Source: Pseudomonas sp. AOB-7
GTDB lineage: Bacteria > Pseudomonadota > Gammaproteobacteria > Pseudomonadales > Pseudomonadaceae
DNA length: 64,000 nucleotides
Direction of reading: 5' to 3'
NCBI RefSeq assembly: GCF_003696305.1
Contig: NZ_RFFK01000004.1
Location: 372,001-436,000 of the forward strand
This document shows, one piece after another, positions 56,905 to 64,000 of the stretch (its first letter is position 1; each line of letters starts with the position of its first letter). Below the pieces are notes generated by a model. It made no database searches. It was given only the letters and a program-made list of their open reading frames with translations, and was not told the origin of the DNA. Made by a program: the position numbers and the translations under genes.

Positions 56905-57756
56905 ATGAACACACAACAATTACAAAAACGCTTTTGCAAGGTACTGATCACTGGCACGCTCGGCTTGGCCGCGGGCGCCCAGGCCATGGACTGGAGCGAC
57001 ACCTTCGTCGGCTTCCGCTACGGCGAACACTTCACCGAACCCGCGGTGGGCAAGAAGGTCCAGAAGGAGATCTATCAGCTCGGCCATGCCAGCGGCTATT
57101 CCCATGGCCAGCACATCTTCAATCTCGACATCCTCAAGTCCGACGCCAACGACCCGAAGAAGGACAGCGACTCCGGCGCGCTCGAGGCCTACCTCGTCTA
57201 TCGCCACCAGCTGTACCTGAGCAAGGTCTTCGACCGTTCCTTCGCCTTCGGCCCGGTCAAGGAAGTCGCCTTCAGCAGCGGCTTCGAACTGAACTACAAG
57301 AACACCGACTTCTCGACCCGCAAGCGCCAGGTTCTGCTGGGCCCGACCCTGAAATTCGACGTACCGGGCTACCTGGACCTCAGCCTCTTCTACTCCATGG
57401 AGTGGAACCACTGCGGGCTGCCCGCCTGCCAGACCGAGAACATCCAGTTCGATCCCTACTACGTCGTGCACCTGGCCTGGGGGCTGCCCTTCGAGCTGCT
57501 GGACGTGCCGTTCAAGTTCCATGGCTTCGCCAGCTACAAGACGGAAAAGGGTGAGGACTACTTCCGCCGCGACACCGGCGAGGAAAGCCTGATCCGCACC
57601 GCCCTGATGGTCGATGTCGGCAAGCTGGCATTCGGCCAGAAGAACAAGCTCTGGTTCGGCCCCGGCTATGAATACTGGCGGCACAAATACGGCGCTGTTA
57701 ACAAACCTGGGGTCAACACCTATGCCCCGACGTTGCATGCCGAGTGGCATTTCTAG
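56905..57756 (+). CDS. Tsx-like outer membrane channel protein
   Basis: 283 residues with signal peptide ending AQA-MDWSDTFVGFRYGEHFTEPA. Repeated short amphipathic strands, FNLDILKSDANDPKKDSDSG, FELNYKNTDFSTRKRQVLLG and a final aromatic HAEWHF are typical of nucleoside-specific channel (Tsx)-like barrels. Expected outer-membrane entry port for the catabolic substrate. Confidence 0.75.
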   Translation: MNTQQLQKRFCKVLITGTLGLAAGAQAMDWSDTFVGFRYGEHFTEPAVGKKVQKEIYQLGHASGYSHGQHIFNLDILKSDANDPKKDSDSGALEAYLVYRHQLYLSKVFDRSFAFGPVKEVAFSSGFELNYKNTDFSTRKRQVLLGPTLKFDVPGYLDLSLFYSMEWNHCGLPACQTENIQFDPYYVVHLAWGLPFELLDVPFKFHGFASYKTEKGEDYFRRDTGEESLIRTALMVDVGKLAFGQKNKLWFGPGYEYWRHKYGAVNKPGVNTYAPTLHAEWHF

Positions 57757-58112
57757 AGCGGCAACTTCCGGGAGGTGGCGGGGATGGTGCGAGCCAGGCG
57801 CCATCCCGGTCACTCTGGCGCAAACGCTCGGAATCGCTCATGGCGGCGACGCCATCTGCGGCGACTCTGCGTGCGGAAATCGGATGCGGGTCGCCAGGCT
57901 AGGGCCAATCCAGGACAACTGACTTGGCAGCCCTGCCCCCTCATTACTCACGAACATCGCGGAAGGCCAATATAGAGCCTGGGTTTTCGAGCTTAGGCGC
58001 TAAGGCGCTCCTGTCATTGTACTCAGGCATCGAGCTCCCTCGGGCCTTAAGCGCGGCCGACTCGGAGGTGAGAGGTTGTCAACATGTAGATGACTCCTCA
58101 GCCCTGACATTT
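57757..58112. other. Gap without a gene
   Basis: 356 bp between converging genes. GGGATGG (57780-57786) pairs with CCATCCC (57801-57807) and may help end the catabolic transcript. Nothing else recognised. Confidence 0.4.
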
Positions 58113-58889
58113 TCAACGGTTGGTGCGCTTACGAAACTGTCCCGGGGCGATGTCGAACATCTCGCGGAAGCGCCGCTGAAAATGCGAGGAGGTCACAAAA
58201 CCGCTGGCAATGGCGACTTCAAGCAGGGGTTTATTAGTGTACTGCAGCAACTGACGCGCGTGGGTCAGCCGCAACTCCAGGTAGTAACGCGGTGGCGTCG
58301 CCTTCACATGTTGGCAGAACAGGCGCTTCAGATGGCGCCTGGAAATGCCCGCATACTGCGCGACCTCGTCGACCCCGATAGGGTCTTCGATATTGCTGTT
58401 CATCAGCTCCAGTGCGGTTTTCAGCGATTGCGGCAAAGTCGGGTCGATATCGATCGAAACCACGGAAACGTCAAAGGTTTCGCGCATCTTGTCGCAACTC
58501 AGCACCTCCTCCACCGCGCTCACCAGTTCCTGCCGCGTGCCGCGGCGCACCACCTTCAGCATCATGCTCAAGGAGCTGTTGGCCCCTGCGCAACTGATCC
58601 GCCGCCGGTCGACCACATGCGAATGCCCCGTCACTTTTACCTTGGTAAACAGCTCGGCCATCATCACCCAGCCATCGGGATGAAAGGCGCACTCGTAGCC
58701 GTCCAGCAGCCCCGCCTCGGCGATTAAGTAGGCGCCGTTCCACAGGCCGCCAAGCATGGCGCCGGCGGCGTCGGCCTGGCGCAGCTTGGTTCTGAGCAGG
58801 GGATCGGCCTGCAGCTGCACGCGAAAACCGCCGCAGACCAAGATCAACTGTTGCTGGCGCTCCTGCAGGTCGGCCAGACGGAAACCCAC
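58113..58889 (-). CDS. GlxA-type AraC regulator, N-terminally truncated
   Basis: About 258 residues from a GTG at 58887-58889. The C-terminal double HTH is complete (VAQYAGISRRHLKRLFCQHV and VAIASGFVTSSHFQRRFREM, then GQFRKR). The preceding DJ-1/PfpI-like domain starts only at LILVCGGF; GlxA-family regulators normally have ~60-70 more residues before it. The frame continues upstream without a start to a TAA near 58996. The truncation point lies beside the junction with the small-gene region, so it is probably an inactive or altered regulator that once controlled the adjacent cluster. Confidence 0.7.
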   Translation of the reverse strand: MGFRLADLQERQQQLILVCGGFRVQLQADPLLRTKLRQADAAGAMLGGLWNGAYLIAEAGLLDGYECAFHPDGWVMMAELFTKVKVTGHSHVVDRRRISCAGANSSLSMMLKVVRRGTRQELVSAVEEVLSCDKMRETFDVSVVSIDIDPTLPQSLKTALELMNSNIEDPIGVDEVAQYAGISRRHLKRLFCQHVKATPPRYYLELRLTHARQLLQYTNKPLLEVAIASGFVTSSHFQRRFREMFDIAPGQFRKRTNR

Positions 58890-59218
58890 TCGATCATCAA
58901 CAAGCCTCCCGAGCCCGCTTGGCTTAAGGGATAGGCTGAAATTGAAATGGGCATTACCGTCACCTCTACCGTCAATCGCGCAGAGCTTTTACTGACGCGG
59001 GAGATAGATCGATTTGTGGGGCGACGGAACTGGCAACGCCATCATCAATCAGCCTTCATATTATCCGCACCCCGCCCCCGGGACGAGCCCGAACATGCCG
59101 TCGCCGAATCAGGGGCCGAGGAGTTACCCGTCCTCAATCTCACCTACGCCACAGTAGGTTGCCATCCTGAAACCCTCGGGCTAGAGTGCGCCCGTCGTGG
59201 TCAATCCCACGACCGGGT
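58890..59218. other. Junction region without a clear gene
   Basis: About 330 bp. A plus-strand frame at 58947-59222 has no recognisable domain or convincing ribosome site and is not called. Probably the recombination junction between the catabolic block and the small-gene operon. Confidence 0.4.
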
Positions 59219-59390
59219 GTAGCAACCCGGGATACCAAGATGCGGCAGCGTCATAGCGTGTAGCCAGTGCCCCGGCACTGCGTTACCGCGTCTCTATGGT
59301 GGGCCGTACGGGGCAGGCTTTTGCCTGGCCGGTTCCCTTGGTTCCCGGGTTGCTACCCCCGTGCGGTCCGCCTCCATATTGTGTAGCAAC
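59219..59390 (+). ncRNA. Structured leader / possible regulatory RNA
   Basis: GTAGCAACCCGGG (59219-59231) is perfectly complementary over 13 nt to CCCGGGTTGCTAC (59344-59356). The 3' half of the latter can instead pair with a second GTAGCAAC at 59383-59390, so two mutually exclusive folds are possible directly upstream of three nested small genes. GGCGGC/GCCGCC-type pairings are also nearby. The arrangement looks like a switch or a phage-type antisense RNA, but the class is not identified. Confidence 0.5.
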
Positions 59391-59433
59391 GATTGGTGGC
59401 GGCTCCTTAATCGAACCAAGGAGCATAAGGAAA

Positions 59434-59520
59434 ATGCGCTACCCCTTTTTTACCCGAGAGCTCCGCCTTGGGCTGCTGGTCTTGCTGTCCACCTCTGATC
59501 AGGAGGTGTGCCATGGCTGA
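59434..59520 (+). CDS. 28-residue leader-like peptide
   Basis: ATG at 59434 with AAGGAGCATAAGG just upstream; sequence MRYPFFTRELRLGLLVLL then a polar end. It overlaps the next start by 8 bases. Either a leader peptide for coupling translation or a small membrane peptide. Short, so support rests on the strong ribosome site and position. Confidence 0.5.
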   Translation: MRYPFFTRELRLGLLVLLSTSDQEVCHG

Positions 59521-59782
59521 GTTCGAATCCTGCGTCGTACCTTTTCCGCTGCAGCGAAGCCCGCTGCATGAATCCGAGCGCTCTCCCCACCCCTCTGAAG
59601 CTGCGGCTGAACTACGCGGCGTAATGCTCAGCAATCTGCTGGATCAACTGGCTGAACCTGATGGGCTGCAGCCGGCAGATCTACGCGTACGGATCGCCGC
59701 ATATTCAGCCTTGGATCTGCTGGACGAGATGGTGGTGCTCTATCGCCGCGCTCTCTCCGAAGTACGAGGAGGTGCCAGATGA
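59513..59782 (+). CDS. Small hypothetical protein
   Basis: 89 residues from the ATG at 59513, with AGGAGG just upstream. Begins MAEFESCVVPFPLQRSPLHE; helical C-terminal half (VMLSNLLDQLAEPDGLQPAD, YSALDLLDEMVVLYRRALSE). I do not recognise the family. Nested between a leader-like peptide and a QslA-like gene, overlapping both. Confidence 0.65.
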   Translation: MAEFESCVVPFPLQRSPLHESERSPHPSEAAAELRGVMLSNLLDQLAEPDGLQPADLRVRIAAYSALDLLDEMVVLYRRALSEVRGGAR

Positions 59783-60075
59783 GCAAGGGCGTTATGACGT
59801 GCCTGCCACCTCACGATGGCCACCCAGGTGTCGAAATCATCTGGGCTGCCGACTGCAGGGAAGCGTTCAACCAGGGCGTGAAGCTTGCCCAGAACTGGCT
59901 CGACAACGCCCGCAGCGGCTGGCTCTGGGCAGTCATGATCGCCGAGCGTGACTTACTGCCATGTGCGATAGAACGAAGAGCCTTCGAAGTGGGCTTCCTC
60001 AGCCGGGTCCACCAGCGCATATGCTCTCACAGGTGCTGCGGCCAGGCGGCTAAACCTGTTTCCTTGGAACTGTAA
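59779..60075 (+). CDS. QslA-like small protein (LasR anti-activator family, tentative)
   Basis: 98 residues; its ATG overlaps the previous stop by 4 bases. GVEIIWAADCREAFNQGVKL, GWLWAVMIAERDLLPCAIER and RAFEVGFLSRVHQRICSH resemble, from memory, the QslA domain described in P. aeruginosa as a LasR-binding anti-activator of quorum sensing. Homologues are common in accessory regions of pseudomonads, so the same binding partner cannot be assumed. Confidence 0.6.
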   Translation: MSKGVMTCLPPHDGHPGVEIIWAADCREAFNQGVKLAQNWLDNARSGWLWAVMIAERDLLPCAIERRAFEVGFLSRVHQRICSHRCCGQAAKPVSLEL

Positions 60076-60085
60076 AGCGGATGTT

Positions 60086-60110
60086 CGCGAGCCGGCCTTG
60101 CCGGCTCGCG
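60086..60110. terminator. Perfect hairpin between converging operons
   Basis: CGCGAGCCGG pairs with CCGGCTCGCG across loop CCTTG, 11 bp after the QslA-like stop. No T-run, but its position fits a transcript end. The following 225 bp up to the HNH gene show no gene. Confidence 0.6.
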
Positions 60111-60335
60111 CTAACCTTCACATGCCGTCAAATTTTGGGGACGCCCCGATAACGCGGGCGCCCTAAAACAGGCCGAGAACGGCCACACGAGGACAGCCCC
60201 CAATGCGCTGTGGTTTGTAGAACTCTACGGCGGCAGAATCTATCGACTGAGCCCTCTCCTCACCCACTGAGCGCAGTACAGCCAGCCGATACAAAGAGGC
60301 AGGTCGTCTGCGTACACAAGCATGCTGGCTGCTAT

Positions 60336-60977
60336 CTAGATCGGGTGAATTTCATTACGAATCTCTTTGATACTAGCAATTGCTGCTTTTGCAGAACTCA
60401 ATGCCTGTAGTGCGCTGTCTATTTCCTGCCCCGCCTCCAAGAGAGATAGAGCGCAATCAATGCTTTCTTCTGCCATGGAGATGAGGGTGTTTATCTTCGC
60501 ATGAAGTATACGATGTTTTCTTACAAGAACCCTGCTAGCGCGATTTAACCCAAGCAGCACAATTAAATAGGTGGATGGCCCTTGAAGAGGATAAAGAGTT
60601 CCTGCTAGCTCAACTTGAAAGTACTGGTGTCTATCGCACCGAAATGGATCTATAAACCCTACTGCACCGTCGTGAGTGGCTGTTGTACTCGTCCCGACAG
60701 GCCAATGAGAAGATTTATTTCTGTTGCATTTCCCGCATGATAACACTAAATTGTTAGGATTATTTTTTAGGTCGGGAAAGTGCTCTTGAGGGCGAAAATG
60801 ATCAAGAGCAAAACCTTCGTGCCCATTTTCCTCTAATGTGACATCACAGTAAACGCATCTATTTTGACAGTCCGCATGAATTACTTCACTGTATGACGCA
60901 TAAGCGTAGAAGTCGCCACAGGCCTTGGCTCTATAGTTTTCGGTTCGAACAATTTGGGGGAAGAATAGGTGCTTCAT
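60336..60977 (-). CDS. HNH endonuclease, putative defence effector
   Basis: 213 residues. The HNH/zinc core is complete: CVYC (Cys 41 and 44), ALDHFRPQEHFPDL (Asp 59-His 60), NNPNNLVLSCGKCNRNKSSH (central Asn, Cys 81 and 84, His 91). It looks like the HNH effectors of Septu (PtuB) and some retron systems rather than a homing or intron nuclease. The C-terminal half is helical. Last gene of a three-gene operon, overlapping the receiver gene by 4 bases; noticeably AT-richer than the Pseudomonas core. Expected to cut DNA (or RNA) when signalled. Confidence 0.82.
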   Translation of the reverse strand: MKHLFFPQIVRTENYRAKACGDFYAYASYSEVIHADCQNRCVYCDVTLEENGHEGFALDHFRPQEHFPDLKNNPNNLVLSCGKCNRNKSSHWPVGTSTTATHDGAVGFIDPFRCDRHQYFQVELAGTLYPLQGPSTYLIVLLGLNRASRVLVRKHRILHAKINTLISMAEESIDCALSLLEAGQEIDSALQALSSAKAAIASIKEIRNEIHPI

Positions 60978-61603
60978 ATTTTTTTAGAGAGCCCACTTTC
61001 TATTTGAGAAATCCTTTCCTCCAAAGCCTCAAGTTTCTTTAGCTTTTCCTCGCTAATTATTTCTTCCACTTCGAATGAAGAGTCTCTTAGATAACCCAGC
61101 TCTTTGAGTTCCTCCTTTTCGTCTTCAGCTAACTCTCCTCTTACAGATTTTCTTAAGAGCAGCTCAAAGCGTACATTCCGATTACCCATGATTTCTAGGT
61201 ACGAATCTATTCTACGAAGTATCCTAGCGCCAACTACATGTTTCTTAGCGGAAAGATCCTGCTTATTCAGAATATCCTCGACTTGCATCTCCCCTTCCAG
61301 CAGCTCTTCAGAGTCAACAAAGCTGGTGAGTATATAGATGGGCATTTTGTTATTTAAGGTACGAAGGTACGCCGCAAGCTCAATACCGTAATACTGCGCC
61401 ACGCCAGATTCTTTAAGCTGCTCATCAAGGATAATGGCTACTACGCTTGGATCCTCAACTAAAAAACTCATATCACCCACATGAGGTTTTGGCTCGACCC
61501 CGAAAACCTCAGGGACTCCCTCCCCCTTGGGAAAACAGTCCTGAAGCATCAAGGCATACGTTTCGCGCTGATCTTCATTTTCATCGACGAATAGTATTTT
61601 CAT
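60974..61603 (-). CDS. Receiver-domain protein without output domain
   Basis: 209 residues. CheY-like receiver in residues 1-125: acidic pair in LFVDENEDQRE (Asp 7, Glu 8), phospho-acceptor Asp 60 in AIILDEQLKESG, Thr/Ser in ILTSF (93-94) and Lys 114 in ILNKQD. The remaining ~85 residues are charged and helical, ending in a coiled coil (EEIISEEKLKKLEALEERIS); there is no DNA-binding domain. Overlaps both neighbours by 4 bases, so it is probably phosphorylated by the upstream kinase and passes the signal by protein contact, presumably to the HNH protein. Confidence 0.85.
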   Translation of the reverse strand: MKILFVDENEDQRETYALMLQDCFPKGEGVPEVFGVEPKPHVGDMSFLVEDPSVVAIILDEQLKESGVAQYYGIELAAYLRTLNNKMPIYILTSFVDSEELLEGEMQVEDILNKQDLSAKKHVVGARILRRIDSYLEIMGNRNVRFELLLRKSVRGELAEDEKEELKELGYLRDSSFEVEEIISEEKLKKLEALEERISQIESGLSKKI

Positions 61604-63843
61604 TCTTGAACTCCGGACTTTGCAAGTGGCACTTTTATTAGGAATCGAGCCCCGCCCAGCGCTCCTTTATTAGCGAGTTCAATTGTTCCGCCAGAGTGCT
61701 CCTCCACAAAAGTCCTGACAATAGAAAGCCCCATACCCGTTCCTACTGTGTCACCTCTCTGGTTGCGCTTCGTAGAGAAAGTCGCTTTGAAGATATGCGA
61801 CTCTACTCCTGCCTCAATACCGCAGCCGCTGTCTTCGAAGAAGACTATGCAGTTACCATCATCCACGGCGACAGTTATACGAATTTTCCTTTCGCTTGCT
61901 GGCGTATCCTGTAATGCCCAACAAGAATTAGTTATTAGGTTAGCAAATATGCTTTCCCAATCAATTTCGAATGCTTTTATTAAAGGCGGCAAAGGACTAG
62001 ACAGCACTAATTCCGCAGTTGTCTTCCTATTGGCCAGTACATCTTCGAAGCTGTTGATTACATTTGAAGCGACAGTCGCCAGGTTAAATGTCCTGCGAGT
62101 CCTTTTGTCTCGCCTAACGTTACCTAGAGAGAAATTTCCGAAAATTTTTATGTAATTGAGCGATTTCTCGATCTGGTCGAATCTTTTGTTTGCAAACTCA
62201 ACAACGTCTACAGGCAGCATGAAAAAGCCATCATTGACTCTAGTTCTGAGCAGTGAGCCATTGGTAATTGCATTGGATATGGCTGCGAGAGTTTCATGCC
62301 CAAATGAGACAGATAGAATTCCAAGCGACGCCAAATTTGCCAGCGTGTCTTTCTCTGCTTCCAGTTGATCAACTTTCTCTTTGACACGCGCAGTGCGCTC
62401 ACTTTCTTCGCTCAAGGTCGCTTCGATTTCTTCGAGCTGCTGCTTGACTTGAACCTGATTTGATTCTGATTTGATTCGCTTGATAGCCTCAATTACGTCT
62501 TTATATGTATTGAAGCTTTTGTCAACATGCTCCGACAACCCAACCACTAGTGGTCTTTTTTCTTTTTCTTCCTTGGCCTTGGTTTGGATATGCTTCTCGA
62601 AAAGCTCAACGCACTTTAAGGCAAACTTGCGCAATTCAAAGTAGGCTGGTGTCTCTGTCAGGCCTTCTCGGTTAGTCTGATCAACAAGATTGGGGTTCTG
62701 ATTACGCCCAATGAACACTGCGCCTACTACCTGGTTATAGCCTATACGCCAGTTGTCCATAGTTATACTTTCCGGGTTGATGACCCGGCGCATGGCTAAT
62801 CCCAGCCAGTCCCCTTCGCCACTAGGGTCGCCATAGGGTTTGACTCGGAAATGATCCCTATAGATCCTGACGCCTTGGTTACTCTTCAGAAAGCCTCTAA
62901 TGTCTTTAGGTTTGAATTTGTCAGTATTTATCTCTCGACTAGCTATATTTCTCATGAAATACAAAGTAAAGCTTAACGGTCCGCAGCGAGGTACTTTTTC
63001 CCCTCCCGGCATCCAGCTTTCCCAACTAACAGGGATCGCTGGCTCACTCAACTCTCCATTTCCATCATATATTGAAACAAGAACTTCATTACTAGCAGAG
63101 ATCGATGACTCCAGCCGCCACTCTGCCGCTTCAAGAAAGTGCTCGGAGGAAACAAACCCGTCTAGACTAGGAAACCTACCATTTGTATTGAATTTTACCT
63201 TAAAGTCTAGATTCTTTGAAAAAGGAGAAACAAGCAGCGAAAGCTCCTTCCTAAGTTCTTCTAAGAACTCCTCACCCCAAGAATCTTTTAGCCCTGTCAA
63301 GACGTATTTTGAGCCTTTCCCTTTATCATTCATAGGAAAGTTTATACTAGGCATAGTGCACCTATCTATCTCAAACACATCATGCCTGATACTGTCTAAC
63401 TCCGCGCTCTTTACTTGATTATATTTATCCCAATTTACATCTACCTCATAAATACTCTTGCAAGCCTCAGTCTTTGTATAAAGCTTCAAGTTATTGCACA
63501 GCCGGTCAATACCTAGGCGCCCCAGTCCTTTGGCACCGGTATAGACGCGCTTTTTATTGCTTAGCCCCAATTCACTCTTATGGGTTGTACCTATACGCAT
63601 CCACTTTGTGAGCAAGAGAGTTTTATCCATACCATCACCGTCATCAGTGATGGTTAATTTAGGAGTCTTAGTATCCAGCCCTTCAAAGGATATCTCAACA
63701 ATCTCTGCATCAGCATCATAAGCGTTTTTAACAAGCTCACTGATAGCCACTAACGAACTAGATATACTTTCACGACCTAGCTGAATTGCGACTCGAGCCT
63801 CCACAGTGAATGGGTGGTCGCCTATCTTCTTTCTAGTTTCCAT
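61600..63843 (-). CDS. Dual-GHKL ATPase: MORC/Hsp90-like N terminus fused to histidine kinase
   Basis: 747 residues, cytoplasmic. The N-terminal GHKL ATPase has the N-box SELVKNAYDADAEI (residues 35-48), ITDDGDGMDK (65-74) and YTGAKGLGRLGID (101-113), as in MORC/MutL/Hsp90 proteins. A middle region and a coiled coil (about 430-500) follow. Then a DHp-like helix with a candidate phospho-histidine near residue 516 (SVSFGHETLAAISN) and a complete kinase ATPase: ANLITNSCWALQD, FEDSGCGIE and GTGMGLSIVRTFVEEHSGG. ATG at 63841-63843 with GGGAG upstream. First gene of the operon; probably the sensor of infection or foreign DNA. Confidence 0.85.
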   Translation of the reverse strand: METRKKIGDHPFTVEARVAIQLGRESISSSLVAISELVKNAYDADAEIVEISFEGLDTKTPKLTITDDGDGMDKTLLLTKWMRIGTTHKSELGLSNKKRVYTGAKGLGRLGIDRLCNNLKLYTKTEACKSIYEVDVNWDKYNQVKSAELDSIRHDVFEIDRCTMPSINFPMNDKGKGSKYVLTGLKDSWGEEFLEELRKELSLLVSPFSKNLDFKVKFNTNGRFPSLDGFVSSEHFLEAAEWRLESSISASNEVLVSIYDGNGELSEPAIPVSWESWMPGGEKVPRCGPLSFTLYFMRNIASREINTDKFKPKDIRGFLKSNQGVRIYRDHFRVKPYGDPSGEGDWLGLAMRRVINPESITMDNWRIGYNQVVGAVFIGRNQNPNLVDQTNREGLTETPAYFELRKFALKCVELFEKHIQTKAKEEKEKRPLVVGLSEHVDKSFNTYKDVIEAIKRIKSESNQVQVKQQLEEIEATLSEESERTARVKEKVDQLEAEKDTLANLASLGILSVSFGHETLAAISNAITNGSLLRTRVNDGFFMLPVDVVEFANKRFDQIEKSLNYIKIFGNFSLGNVRRDKRTRRTFNLATVASNVINSFEDVLANRKTTAELVLSSPLPPLIKAFEIDWESIFANLITNSCWALQDTPASERKIRITVAVDDGNCIVFFEDSGCGIEAGVESHIFKATFSTKRNQRGDTVGTGMGLSIVRTFVEEHSGGTIELANKGALGGARFLIKVPLAKSGVQE

Positions 63844-64000
63844 CAGCCGCTCCCCCTATGGGAATTCCTTTAACTACACCCACTGTTAGATGCCTGCATC
63901 TAATTTTTTCATTTATATAATTATTTACATGCTCAGTTCTAAAAAAATCTAAAATTCTCTGACAAGAAAGCAGGCTTCGATCTTTTGGCGCGAGTATTAT
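63844..64000. other. Upstream region of the defence-like operon
   Basis: 157 bp, AT-rich (63897-63955), holding the promoter of the minus-strand operon. No gene or attachment site recognised before the window ends. Confidence 0.4.

Noticed and set aside
57924..58727. 267-residue plus-strand frame opposite the GlxA-type regulator
   Set aside because: The opposite strand encodes a clear AraC HTH; the plus frame has no recognisable domain.
58947..59222. 91-residue plus-strand frame at the junction
   Set aside because: No good ribosome binding site, no known domain, and unusual composition; not strong enough to call.
60336..63843. Septu (PtuAB) system
   Set aside because: The HNH protein is PtuB-like, but the partner is a GHKL kinase, not an SMC/ABC-type PtuA ATPase, and a receiver protein is present.
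60336..63843. Detocs system
   Set aside because: Detocs also uses two-component parts, but its effector is usually a nucleosidase-type protein fused to the regulator; here the effector is an HNH nuclease and the kinase has an extra MORC-like domain.
46532..64000. Search for an integrase or transposase of the island
   Set aside because: None found in the window; only the degraded group II intron remnant is present, so the recombinase must lie outside or be absent.

Overview
The window looks like a chromosomal segment of a Pseudomonas species (high GC, Gammaproteobacteria). This rests on the oprH-phoP-phoQ operon, an OprD-family porin, rhlG, a napEDABC operon, a riboswitch-led late cobalamin operon, and a block running from YihY through wrbA, hda and purMN that matches the order I remember from P. 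aeruginosa. All product names come from reading translated sequence by eye; no database search was run.

Layout. 1-1732: MFS exporter (cut by the window edge), MarR regulator and a periplasmic binding-type protein. 1780-11120: ten-gene cobalamin operon on the minus strand (cobO, cobB, bluB, cbiB, cobD, cobQ, cobU, cobT, a CobC-type phosphatase, cobS), mostly with overlapping stop/start codons, behind a cobalamin riboswitch. 11174-16923: HNH protein, O-methyltransferase, two NlpC/P60 lipoproteins, sirtuin, then molybdopterin genes moeA-moaB facing mobA, and a small YgdR-like lipoprotein. 17017-20406: tRNA-Pro(CGG), glutaredoxin-like protein, DUF5610 protein, and a TetR regulator divergent from a metallo-beta-lactamase-fold protein. 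20549-26291: OprD porin, Rho-binding antiterminator, the oprH-phoP-phoQ operon with a four-fold PhoP-box-like array, and an MFS transporter. 26418-30555: napEDABC behind an Anr/Dnr-type box. 30575-46417: core genes (TlpA-like, PilZ-like, YihY, ArsC-like, wrbA, hda, AI-2E permease, purMN, rhlG, recX, recA with a LexA box, cinA) with several palindromic repeats in the gaps.

46496-64000 reads as the left part of a genomic island. The mutS gene, expected just beyond cinA, is broken after about nine codons. It is followed by non-coding DNA, the 3' end of a dead group II intron, and then cargo. The first cargo block is a TetR-controlled catabolic cluster: FAH-family hydrolase, extradiol-type dioxygenase, RutE-like reductase, complete TRAP transporter, two small enzymes, MmsA-type dehydrogenase and a Tsx-like channel. 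It ends at an apparently 5'-truncated AraC/GlxA regulator. Next comes a structured leader followed by three nested small genes, the last resembling the LasR anti-activator QslA.

The most interesting part is the AT-richer three-gene operon at 60336-63843 (minus strand): a 747-residue protein with two GHKL ATPase modules (an N-terminal MORC/Hsp90-like one and a C-terminal histidine-kinase one), a receiver protein with no output domain, and an HNH nuclease. The genes overlap by 4 bases. The layout suggests a two-component-gated anti-phage or anti-plasmid system with a nuclease effector. The right end of the island and its integrase lie outside the window.
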